A stretch of DNA of 64,000 bases. Origin: Janthinobacterium sp. GTDB taxonomy: Bacteria > Pseudomonadota > Gammaproteobacteria > Burkholderiales > Burkholderiaceae_D. The notes under the pieces are model-generated. The model was not told the origin of the DNA and ran no database searches. It saw only the letters and a list, made by a program, of their open reading frames with translations. The DNA is taken from positions 1-64,000 of the forward strand of contig NZ_RFSK01000009.1 of assembly GCF_009923995.1 (NCBI RefSeq), written 5' to 3'. Made by a program: the position numbers and the translations under genes. The first letter of the stretch is position 1. Each line of letters starts with the position of its first letter. Positions 8,523 to 18,017 of this stretch are shown here, piece after piece.

Positions 8523-10388
8523 TCAGCGCTTCTTCAGCTGCGACAGGTCGCGCACGGCACCGCGGTCGGCCGACGTCGTCAGCGCCGCATACGCCTGCAG
8601 CGCCTGCGACACGTAGCGGTCGCGGTTGACGGGCAGCCAGGCCGCGTCGCCCTTCGCTTCCATGCCGGCGCGGCGCGCGGCCAGCTGCGCATCCGTGACA
8701 CGCAGGTTGATGGTGCGCTCGGGGATGTCGATGTCGATGAAGTCGCCCTCTTCCACCAGGCCGATGGCGCCGCCTTCGGCCGCTTCCGGCGAGGCGTGGC
8801 CGATCACCAGGCCCGAGGAACCGCCCGAGAAGCGGCCGTCCGTGAACAGCGCGCACGCCTTGCCCAGGCCCTTCGACTTGATGTACGAGGTCGGATACAG
8901 CATTTCCTGCATGCCGGGGCCGCCTTTCGGGCCTTCGTAGCGGATAATGACGACGTCCCCCTCATGCACGGTGTCTTCCAGGATGGCCGCGACGGCCGCG
9001 TCCTGGCTTTCGAACACGCGCGCCTTGCCCGAGAATTTCAAAATGCTTTCATCGACGCCCGCCGTCTTGACGATGCAGCCCTTTTCCGCCAGGTTGCCGT
9101 ACAGGACGGCCAGGCCGCCATCCTGCGAATAGGCGTGGGCCTTGTCGCGGATGCAGCCCGTGCTGCGGTCCGTGTCGACGGCAGCGAAGCGCTCGGACTG
9201 CGAGAACGCCGTCTGCGTCGGCACGCCGCCCGGCGCGGCGCGGAACAGTTCATGCACGGCCGGATCGTCCGTGCACTTGATGTCGTTTTGCGCGATGGCG
9301 TCGGCCAGGGTCGGCGCGTGGATGGTCGGCAGGGTGGTGTTGAGCAGGCCGGCGCGCGCCAGTTCGCCCAAAATCCCCACGATGCCGCCGGCACGGTGCA
9401 CGTCCTCGATATGGTATTTGTCCGTCATCGGCGCCACCTTGCACAGGCAGGGCACCTTGCGCGAGATGCGGTCGATGTCGGCCATGGTGAATTCCACTTC
9501 CGCCTCGTGGGCGGCGGCCAGCAGGTGCAGCACGGTATTCGTCGAGCCGCCCATGGAGACGTCGAGCGCCATGGCGTTCTCGAACGCCGCCTTGGTGGCG
9601 ATGGAACGGGGCAGCACGGAGTAATCGTCCTGCTCGTAGTGGCGCTTGGCCAGTTCCACGATCAGGCGGCCCGCGCGCAGGAACAGCTGCTGGCGGTCCG
9701 AGTGCGTGGCCAGGATCGTGCCGTTGCCGGGCAGGGCCAGGCCCAGCGCCTCGGTCAGGCAGTTCATCGAGTTGGCCGTGAACATGCCGGAGCAGGAACC
9801 GCAGGTCGGACAGGCCGAGCGTTCGATTTCCGCCACGTCGGCGTCGGAGACGGTGCTGTCGCCCGCCTTGATCATGGCGTCGACCAGGTCCAGCTTGATG
9901 ATCTTCTGCGCGCCGTTGACCACCTTGACGACCTTGCCCGCTTCCATCGGCCCGCCGGAGATGAAGACGACGGGGATATTGATGCGCATGGCGGCCATCA
10001 GCATGCCCGGCGTGATCTTGTCGCAGTTCGAGATGCACACCATGGCGTCGGCACAGTGGGCGTTGACCATGTATTCGACGGAGTCGGCGATCAGGTCGCG
10101 CGAAGGCAGCGAATACAGCATGCCGCCGTGGCCCATGGCGATGCCGTCATCGACGGCGATGGTGTTGAATTCCTTGGCCACGCCGCCCGCCTTTTCGATT
10201 TCGCGCGCCACCATCTGCCCCAGGTCCTTCAGGTGCACGTGGCCGGGCACGAACTGGGTGAACGAGTTGACGACCGCGATGATCGGCTTGTCGAAGTCGC
10301 CATCCTTCATGCCGGTGGCGCGCCACAGGGCGCGGGCGCCAGCCATGTTGCGGCCGTGGGTGGTGGTGCGGGAGCGGTATTGCGGCAT
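8523..10388 (-). CDS. ilvD: Dihydroxy-acid dehydratase
   Basis: IlvD dehydrates 2,3-dihydroxy-isovalerate and -methylvalerate, the third common step of valine and isoleucine synthesis (and the pantothenate branch). The 621-residue protein begins [20 protein letters not shown], matching the E. coli start, so upstream in-frame codons were not used. Cluster-binding cysteines lie in CISNCDK (Cys122) and CPTCGSC (Cys193/196). Position 49 is Gly as in E. coli IlvD, which points to the oxygen-sensitive [4Fe-4S] type rather than the [2Fe-2S] type. It is divergent from a LysR gene, with lgt beyond, an order common in Burkholderiales. Confidence 0.97.
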   Translation of the reverse strand: MPQYRSRTTTHGRNMAGARALWRATGMKDGDFDKPIIAVVNSFTQFVPGHVHLKDLGQMVAREIEKAGGVAKEFNTIAVDDGIAMGHGGMLYSLPSRDLIADSVEYMVNAHCADAMVCISNCDKITPGMLMAAMRINIPVVFISGGPMEAGKVVKVVNGAQKIIKLDLVDAMIKAGDSTVSDADVAEIERSACPTCGSCSGMFTANSMNCLTEALGLALPGNGTILATHSDRQQLFLRAGRLIVELAKRHYEQDDYSVLPRSIATKAAFENAMALDVSMGGSTNTVLHLLAAAHEAEVEFTMADIDRISRKVPCLCKVAPMTDKYHIEDVHRAGGIVGILGELARAGLLNTTLPTIHAPTLADAIAQNDIKCTDDPAVHELFRAAPGGVPTQTAFSQSERFAAVDTDRSTGCIRDKAHAYSQDGGLAVLYGNLAEKGCIVKTAGVDESILKFSGKARVFESQDAAVAAILEDTVHEGDVVIIRYEGPKGGPGMQEMLYPTSYIKSKGLGKACALFTDGRFSGGSSGLVIGHASPEAAEGGAIGLVEEGDFIDIDIPERTINLRVTDAQLAARRAGMEAKGDAAWLPVNRDRYVSQALQAYAALTTSADRGAVRDLSQLKKR

Positions 10389-10505
10389 GATGGGGACCTT
10401 CCGAGAAATGAATGATGCCTGGCTGCGCGGGGCGGCAGTAAAACCCTGCATGCAGTGGGGGTACGCCAGATTGCCTTGCGCGCGCGCCACTGTCAAATAT
10501 ATGAT

Positions 10506-10537
10506 GCACGTGCCTGTGATTCATTTTTCATATCACA
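10506..10537. promoter_or_regulatory. LysR-type operator between ilvD and the LysR gene
   Basis: TGTGAT (10515-10520) and ATCACA (10532-10537) are perfect inverted arms separated by 11 bases, the spacing of a T-N11-A LysR box. A further 8-bp palindrome GCACGTGC (10506-10513) sits beside it. The site lies in the 174-base divergent region, so it probably binds the adjacent LysR protein. The 13-base gap between the inner TGTGA/TCACA motifs rules out a normal CRP site. Confidence 0.65.
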
Positions 10538-10562
10538 GCAGTCGATCAACATGGAAACGCCT

Positions 10563-11474
10563 ATGCATCTTGAATTGCGCCAGCTGCGCTATTTCGTCAC
10601 CGTGGCCGAGGAACTGCACTTCGGCCGCGCCGCCGCGCGCCTGCACATGACGCAGCCGCCCCTGTCGCAGACCATCATGGCCCTGGAAGAGCTGCTGGGC
10701 GCGCCCCTGTTCCTGCGCACGCGGCGCGAAGTGCAGCTGACGCCGGCCGGCAGCGCCCTGCTGCCCGAGGCGCGCCGGCTGCTGGCCCAGGCGCAGGAGC
10801 TGCCGGCCCTGGTGCAGCGGGCCGCCCAGGGCGCCGCCGGGCGTCTGAGCCTGGCCTTTGTCTCGTCGGCCGACTACAGCGTGCTGCCGCCCCTGCTGCG
10901 CGCCTACCGCGCCGCCTATCCGCAGGTGCAGATCGTGCTGCAGGAAGCCACGTCCGACCTGCAGCTGGACGAACTGCTGGCCGGGCGCACGGACGCGGGC
11001 CTGCTGATCCCGCCCCTGCCCGAGAAGGCGAAGGGCGACCTCGATTACCTGCCCGTGCTGGCCGAACCGCTGGTGCTGGCCGCGCCGTCCGGCCTGGACA
11101 TATTGACGGCGCCGGGACCCGTGCGCCTGCGCGACGTGCCGCCCCTGCCCCTGATCCTCTTCCCGCGCGCCATCTCGCCCGCCCTGCACGACGCCATCCT
11201 CGGCGTCTTCCGCGCGGCCGGCATCACGCCGCAGATCGGCCAGGAAGCCATCCAGATGCAGACCATCGTCAGCCTCGTCTCGGCTGGCATGGGCATCGCG
11301 CTTGTGCCACAATCGGTATCGAACCTGATGCGTCCCGGCGTAGAATACAGGCCGCTGCAGGACGCCACGCCGCTGGTGGAAACGGGCCTGGCCTGGCGCC
11401 GCGACAATCCGTCGGCCGTGCTGCAAGGCTTTCTGGCGCTGCTGCGCCAGCAGATAAGCGATGCCGGTCAATAA
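10563..11474 (+). CDS. LysR-type transcriptional regulator, ilvD-linked
   Basis: A 303-residue LysR protein starting MHLELRQLRYFVTVAEELHF; the helix-turn-helix continues GRAAARLHMTQPPLSQTIMA, the subgroup pattern of BenM/CatM/CbbR-like regulators. The effector domain runs from about residue 90 to the end. An ATG at 10551 would add four residues; 10563 was chosen because a GGAAA stretch stands just before it. Divergent orientation from ilvD and the operator between them suggest control of ilvD or autoregulation. The ligand is not evident. Confidence 0.92.
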   Translation: MHLELRQLRYFVTVAEELHFGRAAARLHMTQPPLSQTIMALEELLGAPLFLRTRREVQLTPAGSALLPEARRLLAQAQELPALVQRAAQGAAGRLSLAFVSSADYSVLPPLLRAYRAAYPQVQIVLQEATSDLQLDELLAGRTDAGLLIPPLPEKAKGDLDYLPVLAEPLVLAAPSGLDILTAPGPVRLRDVPPLPLILFPRAISPALHDAILGVFRAAGITPQIGQEAIQMQTIVSLVSAGMGIALVPQSVSNLMRPGVEYRPLQDATPLVETGLAWRRDNPSAVLQGFLALLRQQISDAGQ

Positions 11475-11553
11475 ATTAAGTGGCCGCTAAGGCAAAAAAG
11501 CGCTGGCGCCCCCATACTACGCAACCTTGGCTTTAAATAAAGAAAGAAACTCC

Positions 11554-12378
11554 ATGCTGATACACCCGATGCCCAATCCGATAGCCATCCAGATCGGCCC
11601 GCTCGCCGTGCACTGGTACGGCCTGATGTACGTGCTGGCCTTCGCCCTGTTCATTATCCTGGGCCGGGTGCGCATCAAGCAGCCGCATATCGCCCGGCTG
11701 GGCTGGCAGAAGGAGGATCTCGACGACATGCTGTTCTACGGCATGCTGGGCGTGGTGATCGGCGGACGCCTGGGCGAAGTGCTGTTCTACCGCCCCGAGT
11801 ATTTCATGCACAATCCGCTGGAAATCTTCATGGTCTGGCATGGCGGCATGTCCTTCCATGGCGGTTTCCTGGGCGTCATCCTCGCCATGTATCTGTGGAG
11901 CCGCAAGGCGGGCCGCAACCTGTTCGACGTGCTCGACTTCATCGCGCCGCTGGTGCCGCTCGGCTACGCGGCCGGCCGCCTGGGCAACTTCATCAATGCC
12001 GAACTGCCGGGCCGCATCGCCCCGGACACCCTGCCGTGGGCCATGCAATGGCCGGGCATCCCGTATCCCGTGCACCCGTCGCCCATCTACCAGATGCTGG
12101 TCGACGGCATTTTGGTATTCATCATCCTGTGGCTGTATGCGCGCAAGCAGCGCCCCCGCATGGCCGTGGGCGCCATGTTCACCCTGTTGTACGGCTGCGC
12201 GCGCTTCTTCACGGAATACTTCCGCACGCCGGACTGGGAAGTCGTGTGGCTGGGCGTGCCGATCACGTCGGGCCAGATGCTGTCCCTGCCGATGATCGTG
12301 GGCGCCATCGTGCTGCTCGTGTGGGCGTACAGGAGCCAGGTGATGGGCACGCCGCCCACCAAGGCACGCGCGGCCTGA
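11554..12378 (+). CDS. lgt: Prolipoprotein diacylglyceryl transferase
   Basis: Lgt transfers diacylglycerol from phosphatidylglycerol to the lipobox cysteine of prolipoproteins in the inner membrane, the first step of lipoprotein maturation. The 274-residue protein begins MLIHPMPNPIAIQIGPLAVH; a purine-rich AAAGAAAG lies before the ATG. It has about seven membrane segments, the HGGMSFHGG motif (near residue 100) and the Lgt signature GRLGNFINAELPGR (about 140-155). It follows the LysR gene by about 80 bases. Several lipoproteins in this window (48.9, 49.4 and 50.9 kb) are substrates by type. Confidence 0.97.
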   Translation: MLIHPMPNPIAIQIGPLAVHWYGLMYVLAFALFIILGRVRIKQPHIARLGWQKEDLDDMLFYGMLGVVIGGRLGEVLFYRPEYFMHNPLEIFMVWHGGMSFHGGFLGVILAMYLWSRKAGRNLFDVLDFIAPLVPLGYAAGRLGNFINAELPGRIAPDTLPWAMQWPGIPYPVHPSPIYQMLVDGILVFIILWLYARKQRPRMAVGAMFTLLYGCARFFTEYFRTPDWEVVWLGVPITSGQMLSLPMIVGAIVLLVWAYRSQVMGTPPTKARAA

Positions 12379-12385
12379 AAGGCGA

Positions 12386-12850
<465 letters not shown>

Positions 12851-12887
12851 TGCATTCCCCAGGTCAGATAGTCAAAGCGACAGGCGT

Positions 12888-12927
12888 AAAAAAACGGCTG
12901 CGCATGCTGATGCTGCAACCGTTTTTT
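12888..12927. terminator. Bidirectional terminator after the 6S RNA gene
   Basis: Stem CGGCTGC / GCAACCG (G-U pair allowed) spans 12895-12921 and is flanked by seven A residues on one side and six T residues on the other. On the minus strand it ends the 6S RNA transcript. Confidence 0.8.
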
Positions 12928-12939
12928 GTACTGCAAATT

Positions 12940-13112
12940 GGGCCCCGCCTGTGCCGCTATGCCGGCATCCCGAACCAAACGGTTCAAGGTGGTCACGTTA
13001 GTTCAATTTCGGGTTCGTCGAACGAGCGACGCTCACTCCCATCAAACAAAATTCGCAACCGATGCGCATAAATGGTTCAAGGAATATATGGCAATCGCGA
13101 ACACCGCAGGGT
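12940..13112 (-). ncRNA. ssrS: 6S RNA
   Basis: 6S RNA mimics an open promoter and sequesters the sigma-70 RNA polymerase holoenzyme in stationary phase. On the minus strand the 3' arm contains CACCTTGAACCGTTTGGTTC followed by GGGATGCCGGC, closely resembling the 3' half of E. coli 6S RNA. The 5' end CCCUGC (complement of 13106-13111) can pair with the 3' GCGGGG (12943-12948) as the closing stem, and a GAGUGAGCGUCGCUCG hairpin lies near the apex. Length (about 170 nt), position downstream of zapA and the terminator all fit. Ends are approximate. Confidence 0.85.
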
Positions 13113-13119
13113 AGACGCA

Positions 13120-13147
13120 AGTTTACTCCTTAGTCCGCGCATCGCAA
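13120..13147 (-). promoter_or_regulatory. Predicted promoter of 6S RNA
   Basis: On the minus strand TTGCGA (13147-13142) and TAAACT (13125-13120) are spaced by 16 bases and would start transcription near 13113, matching the expected RNA 5' end. The match to consensus is moderate. Confidence 0.45.
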
Positions 13148-13185
13148 AGACAAATCGTACCGTGCCCGCTTAAAATCCAATTAAT

Positions 13186-13317
13186 AACACCGAATAAAAC
13201 CGTAGCGAGCGGCGATGAATTGTGGCTAAGAAGCGCAGCTGTGCTAGCACGGGGCCGCCGAGGCAGCGAGCATCGCAGGCCGCAATGCGCGACGCGCAGC
13301 AGGTTTGATTCGGTGTT
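13186..13317. repeat. MITE-like fold-back element between zapA and the 6S RNA gene
   Basis: The ends AACACCGAATAAAACC (13186-13201) and GGTTTGATTCGGTGTT (13302-13317) are inverted repeats matching at 15 of 16 positions. A perfect palindrome GTGCTAGCAC (13241-13250) lies close to the centre, and the two halves show further imperfect complementarity, so the 132 bp can fold on itself. The right end overlaps the zapA stop codon by one base. No open frame encodes a transposase and no clear target-site duplication is seen. It could be a non-autonomous transposon relic or a structured RNA element. Confidence 0.7.
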
Positions 13318-13628
13318 TAAAAAAGGTTTTCCTGGGGCGTCAATGCGCTGTCCAGGACAGTGTGCATGGCCGAGATTTTCTGCTTCACTTCCAGGATGGT
13401 CAATTCCGACAGCGGCCCTTGCGGCGACTTCACGGAGAGAAACTCTGCCGCCACGCCCAGGGCGGCCAGCACGGCGATGCGGTCATTGCCCTTGACCTTG
13501 CCCGCGTCGCGGATGGCTTTCATCTTGCTGTCGAGATAGATCGCCGCTTCGCGCAGCGCGCGCTCTTCGCCATCGCGGCACACCATGCTGTAGGCCTGGC
13601 CCATGATATTGACATCGACACGCGGCAT
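13317..13628 (-). CDS. zapA: Cell division protein ZapA
   Basis: ZapA promotes bundling and stability of the FtsZ ring at midcell. The 103-residue product shows the family layout: an N-terminal beta/alpha domain (MPRVDVNIMGQAYSMVCRDG, then EERALREAAIYLDSKMKAIR) and a C-terminal coiled-coil helix. Its start overlaps the stop of the ZapB-like gene by one base (TAATG), so the two are translationally coupled. The 6S RNA gene downstream reproduces the widespread zapA-ssrS order; here a 132-bp fold-back element separates them. Confidence 0.95.
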   Translation of the reverse strand: MPRVDVNIMGQAYSMVCRDGEERALREAAIYLDSKMKAIRDAGKVKGNDRIAVLAALGVAAEFLSVKSPQGPLSELTILEVKQKISAMHTVLDSALTPQENLF

Positions 13629-13891
13629 TACGCTTCCTTCCCGTTCTCGGCACTGTAGGCACCGGCTTCCGAGGCGGCTTGCTCCAGGCCAGCCTGCACC
13701 AGTTCCGGGATTTTTTCCAGCAAGGCTTCCACCCGCTCCTGCGCCTCGCGCATGCGCTGCACGTACTGCGCATTGTCGGCGGACAGCGCGGCATTGTCCT
13801 TGCGCAATTGCGCGTTTTCACGACGCAGCGCATGGGTCATTTCGGCCAGCAGGCCTATTTTGTCGGATAATTCGTTGAATTCGGAAATCAT
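13628..13891 (-). CDS. zapB: ZapB-like coiled-coil cell division protein
   Basis: A small 87-codon gene whose product begins MISEFNELSDKIGLLAEMTH and is almost all coiled coil (heptads to about residue 65), ending in a short disordered acidic tail. Composition and place immediately upstream of zapA, with TAATG coupling, indicate the DUF904/ZapB-type partner that links ZapA to the division apparatus. The start at 13891 was chosen over upstream in-frame codons because the coiled coil begins there; a purine-rich GGCGGG precedes it. Confidence 0.8.
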   Translation of the reverse strand: MISEFNELSDKIGLLAEMTHALRRENAQLRKDNAALSADNAQYVQRMREAQERVEALLEKIPELVQAGLEQAASEAGAYSAENGKEA

Positions 13892-14047
13892 CCCGCCACT
13901 ATAGGGCGGACGCTCCATGGGCGTCAATCGAATCACGCCGCTGTCACACATATTTACATCAATGCAGGGCAGTTGGCGGACAATACACACTTTTTCCGGC
14001 GCTTTTCGCCAAGTGCGCGCATCTGCCAGCGCCGCGATGGCAGCGTT

Positions 14048-14794
14048 TTACTCGTCGACGTAATCGGGTTCGATATCCAGTCCGCCATAGCGGTTTTCGC
14101 AAGAACGGCGCGTCAGCGTCTGCTGTCCGCCCTTGCCTTCAAGCACCATCGTCAAGTCGCGGCAAGTCTGGCGGTAGCTGCCAGGCTTGGCGTCCGTCCC
14201 CGAGGGCGTCAGGCGCACTGCCAGCGGCACCGCATTGCCCAGTCCCTTGTTGCTCCACTGGCGGCTCTTGCCGTCCTCTTCATCCTTCAGGGTGCGCACG
14301 GCCGCCGTCAGCAAGGCTTGTTTTTCCTTGGCATTGAGCCTGGCGATGGTGACGTCGGACAGGAAGGGCGGATACGCGACGGGCGCCGGGTCCTTGCCCT
14401 GCACATCCCATTTGCCGCTGCTCTGCGAGCAGGTGCGCCGGCTCAGGTCCTGCGTTTTACCGGCCGCCGTGACGACGAATTTCAGGTCGCGGCACACGTG
14501 CGCCTTCAGGCTGTGCTCCGTCATGCCGGAATTGCTGAAGTTATACGTGACCTTCACCAGCACGCCGCTGTCGCCGCCGTTGTCCCACACGTGCGCTTCC
14601 TGGTCGTCATCGTCCTTGTTGAGGTCGTTAAACAGCTCGTTCAGCAGCATGTCCTTTTCCAGCGGCGTCAGGGCCGCGACCGTGATCGCGTCGGCGATGG
14701 TGGGGCTTTGCGCGGCGGCATTGCCCAGCAGGGCGAAGCCGAGGGCACAGGCGGCCAGCAGGCGTGGCGCGGGAACTTGGAACAGGGAAGGCAT
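14048..14794 (-). CDS. Secreted protein with two 110-residue internal repeats
   Basis: A 248-residue protein with a signal peptide (about 1-28, ending GNAAA-QS). The mature part is a tandem duplication offset by exactly 110 residues: Trp70/Trp180, Cys101/Cys211 and Cys122/Cys232 correspond. Each copy carries CRDL, then a 21-residue spacing to RR(T/S)C, followed by a Gly/Asp patch. Each half starts with an EK-rich helix (LTPLEKDML and LNAKEKQAL). The paired cysteines probably form one disulfide per repeat. The CR...C pattern recalls the surface antigen domain of 17-kDa/Lpp0805-like proteins, but that link is tentative. It stands alone and its role is unknown. Confidence 0.8.
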   Translation of the reverse strand: MPSLFQVPAPRLLAACALGFALLGNAAAQSPTIADAITVAALTPLEKDMLLNELFNDLNKDDDDQEAHVWDNGGDSGVLVKVTYNFSNSGMTEHSLKAHVCRDLKFVVTAAGKTQDLSRRTCSQSSGKWDVQGKDPAPVAYPPFLSDVTIARLNAKEKQALLTAAVRTLKDEEDGKSRQWSNKGLGNAVPLAVRLTPSGTDAKPGSYRQTCRDLTMVLEGKGGQQTLTRRSCENRYGGLDIEPDYVDE

Positions 14795-15024
14795 GGCGTT
14801 CTTTCTGACGGATAAGGCGATGTTTGATATGCAATTGCAATCATCTTATCAAATTCCATAGCGAAACTCTGTTTCCTGCGCGTACAGGAACAGCCCCCGC
14901 CCGGCAAGCATGCTAGAGTCAGGTTTACTGCTGACGCCCGGGGATAAGGCTTGTCCCAGCGCAAACCTTGTGCGAATGCAGGCTGCACAGTTCTTCCAAG
15001 CTTATGTTCCCTTCGAATAAGCCC

Positions 15025-15053
15025 TTGAAGTTGCCCCCTACCGTCCCTATAAT
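15025..15053 (+). promoter_or_regulatory. groESL promoter
   Basis: TTGAAG (15025-15030), a 17-base spacer and a perfect TATAAT (15048-15053) form a strong sigma-70 promoter. The same stretch (CCCTTGAAG ... CCCTATAAT) also resembles a sigma-32 heat-shock promoter, so both holoenzymes may use it. The 226 bases further left, back to the secreted-protein gene, show nothing else. Confidence 0.85.
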
Positions 15054-15079
15054 TAGCACTCGTTAGTAGAGAGTGCTAA
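15053..15079 (+). promoter_or_regulatory. CIRCE operator (HrcA binding site)
   Basis: TTAGCACTC (15053-15061), nine bases, then GAGTGCTAA (15071-15079): a perfect CIRCE element overlapping the last base of the -10 box. HrcA bound here represses groESL in the absence of stress. hrcA itself is not in the window. Confidence 0.97.
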
Positions 15080-15320
15080 CAAACTCTTTCGTAGCAATCC
15101 TCAGGAAATGATGGTGCTTGTCAGGCAACAGCAGGGAACGCTACGCGGCGGGCGACGCCGCGATGCACCACTGCCTGGCGCCAGCGGGCGCACGATGACC
15201 GGGGGTTTGCTTGACCGTTGCGGGCCGTTTTCAACGGCGGCCATTGAAAGCACGCGTGGCGCTGTGCCAGGCATGTCTTCATTCAGCAACACTTATCCAT
15301 TGAACTTTAAGGAGTTTTGT
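15080..15320 (+). other. Unusually long groES leader, open in the groES frame
   Basis: About 240 bases separate CIRCE from the groES start. The leader can fold: TGCCTGGC (15172-15179) is complementary to GCCAGGCA (15266-15273). It has no stop codon in the groES frame from an ATG at 15108 onward, which has a weak AGGA before it. The groES Shine-Dalgarno AAGGAG (15309-15314) makes the standard start far more likely. Confidence 0.55.
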
Positions 15321-15611
15321 ATGAATCTGCGCCCATTGAACGATCGCGTCATCGTCAAACGCCTCGACCAGGAAACCAAAACTGCGTCCGGCCTCATCAT
15401 TCCTGATGCAGCTGCTGAAAAACCGGATCAAGGCGAAGTCCTTGCCGTAGGCAATGGCAAGATTCTCGACGACGGCAAAGTCCGTCCTCTGGATGTCAAA
15501 GTGGGCGACCGCGTCCTGTTCGGCAAGTACGCCGGCCAAACCGTCAAAGTTGACGGCGATGAGCTGCTGGTCATGCGCGAAGAAGACATCATGGCGATCG
15601 TCGTCAAGTAA
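15321..15611 (+). CDS. groES: Co-chaperonin GroES (Hsp10)
   Basis: GroES forms the heptameric lid that closes the GroEL folding chamber. The product is 96 residues, the standard size, starting [20 protein letters not shown]. The mobile loop that contacts GroEL is seen around [15 protein letters not shown] (about 21-35), and the roof/beta-barrel motif [15 protein letters not shown] follows. Shine-Dalgarno AAGGAG sits 6 bases before the ATG, so upstream in-frame codons were not used. It is first in the groES-groEL operon, under CIRCE/HrcA control. Confidence 0.98.
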   Translation: MNLRPLNDRVIVKRLDQETKTASGLIIPDAAAEKPDQGEVLAVGNGKILDDGKVRPLDVKVGDRVLFGKYAGQTVKVDGDELLVMREEDIMAIVVK

Positions 15612-15628
15612 TTGTTTCCACGTTTTAG

Positions 15629-17311
<1,683 letters not shown>

Positions 17312-17410
17312 TGTCCTGCGGCCGGTCGCGCAGGCGACGGCGCACCTGGCCGCATACGCCGGGACAGGGCTGGCAGGCCAAAAGCTGCCAGCGCCTCCCC
17401 GGCGGCCCCG

Positions 17411-17442
17411 AAAGCCACCTTCCACGGAAGGTGGCTTTTTTT
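17411..17442 (+). terminator. Terminator of the groESL operon
   Basis: An 11-bp stem AGCCACCTTCC / GGAAGGTGGCT is followed directly by a run of T residues, about 100 bases after the groEL stop. Confidence 0.92.
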
Positions 17443-17535
17443 CGTCTTTCTTTTCAGCAATTCCAACGATTGCCCGCCTGCCCGTTTTGCTTTAGCATGG
17501 CCGCCATCGTCCACCCTTCCGAAACACCCCATACC

Positions 17536-18012
17536 ATGCCGCCACGCGCCTCTTCCTCCAAAACCGCCATCGTCGCCGGCATCCTGGCCGGCTTGCTGGC
17601 CGCCGGGCTCGGCGCCTTCTACCTGTATCAGCAGCCCGCGCGGCACGGCGGCAGCGCCCCGGCGGCGAGCAGCAGCACGGCCGCCGAGGCAGCCAGCGCG
17701 CGCGCCGTCGATGCACTGATGGCTTTGCCGGAGATCAAGGCCTGGTCGGCGCACATCGAAAAAGCCTCGGGCGGACGGGCGCATGGCGCCGTGATGGAAA
17801 CGACGCCGGAGACGCGCCTCGTCGATGGCGCCGCCTACTATCAGCTGAGCTTTTTTGAAAGCACGCCGGACGCGGCCCACCGCTGGGAAAGCTTCATCGT
17901 CTCGCCCGACGGCAAGCGCATCCTCGTCGACGACGTCGTCAGCGGCGAACTGCTGAGCCTGGAGCGCTGGCGCCAGGACAGCGCCCCCATGCAGCGCATC
18001 GCCACGCAGTAA
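17536..18012 (+). CDS. Small membrane-anchored protein of unknown function
   Basis: A 158-residue product with one N-terminal membrane segment (about residues 9-30, TAIVAGILAGLLAAGLGAFY), an Ala/Ser-rich linker and a soluble C-terminal domain that should lie in the periplasm. The domain contains EIKAWSAHIE, AYYQLSFFES and HRWESFIVSPDGKRILVDD, which resembles lipoprotein-like beta domains of unknown role. An in-frame ATG at 17497 would add 13 residues. It lies after the groEL terminator and converges with the MFS gene 5 bases away. I cannot assign a function. Confidence 0.7.
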   Translation: MPPRASSSKTAIVAGILAGLLAAGLGAFYLYQQPARHGGSAPAASSSTAAEAASARAVDALMALPEIKAWSAHIEKASGGRAHGAVMETTPETRLVDGAAYYQLSFFESTPDAAHRWESFIVSPDGKRILVDDVVSGELLSLERWRQDSAPMQRIATQ

Positions 18013-18017
18013 CTCCC

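Noticed and set aside
10515..10537. CRP site upstream of the LysR gene
   Set aside because: TGTGA and TCACA are present, but 13 bases apart instead of 6; the N11 dyad of a LysR box explains the symmetry better.
15108..15320. N-terminally extended GroES of 167 residues
   Set aside because: The extension is unlike any GroES, its ribosome site is weak, and AAGGAG stands at the standard start; kept only as a note on the leader.
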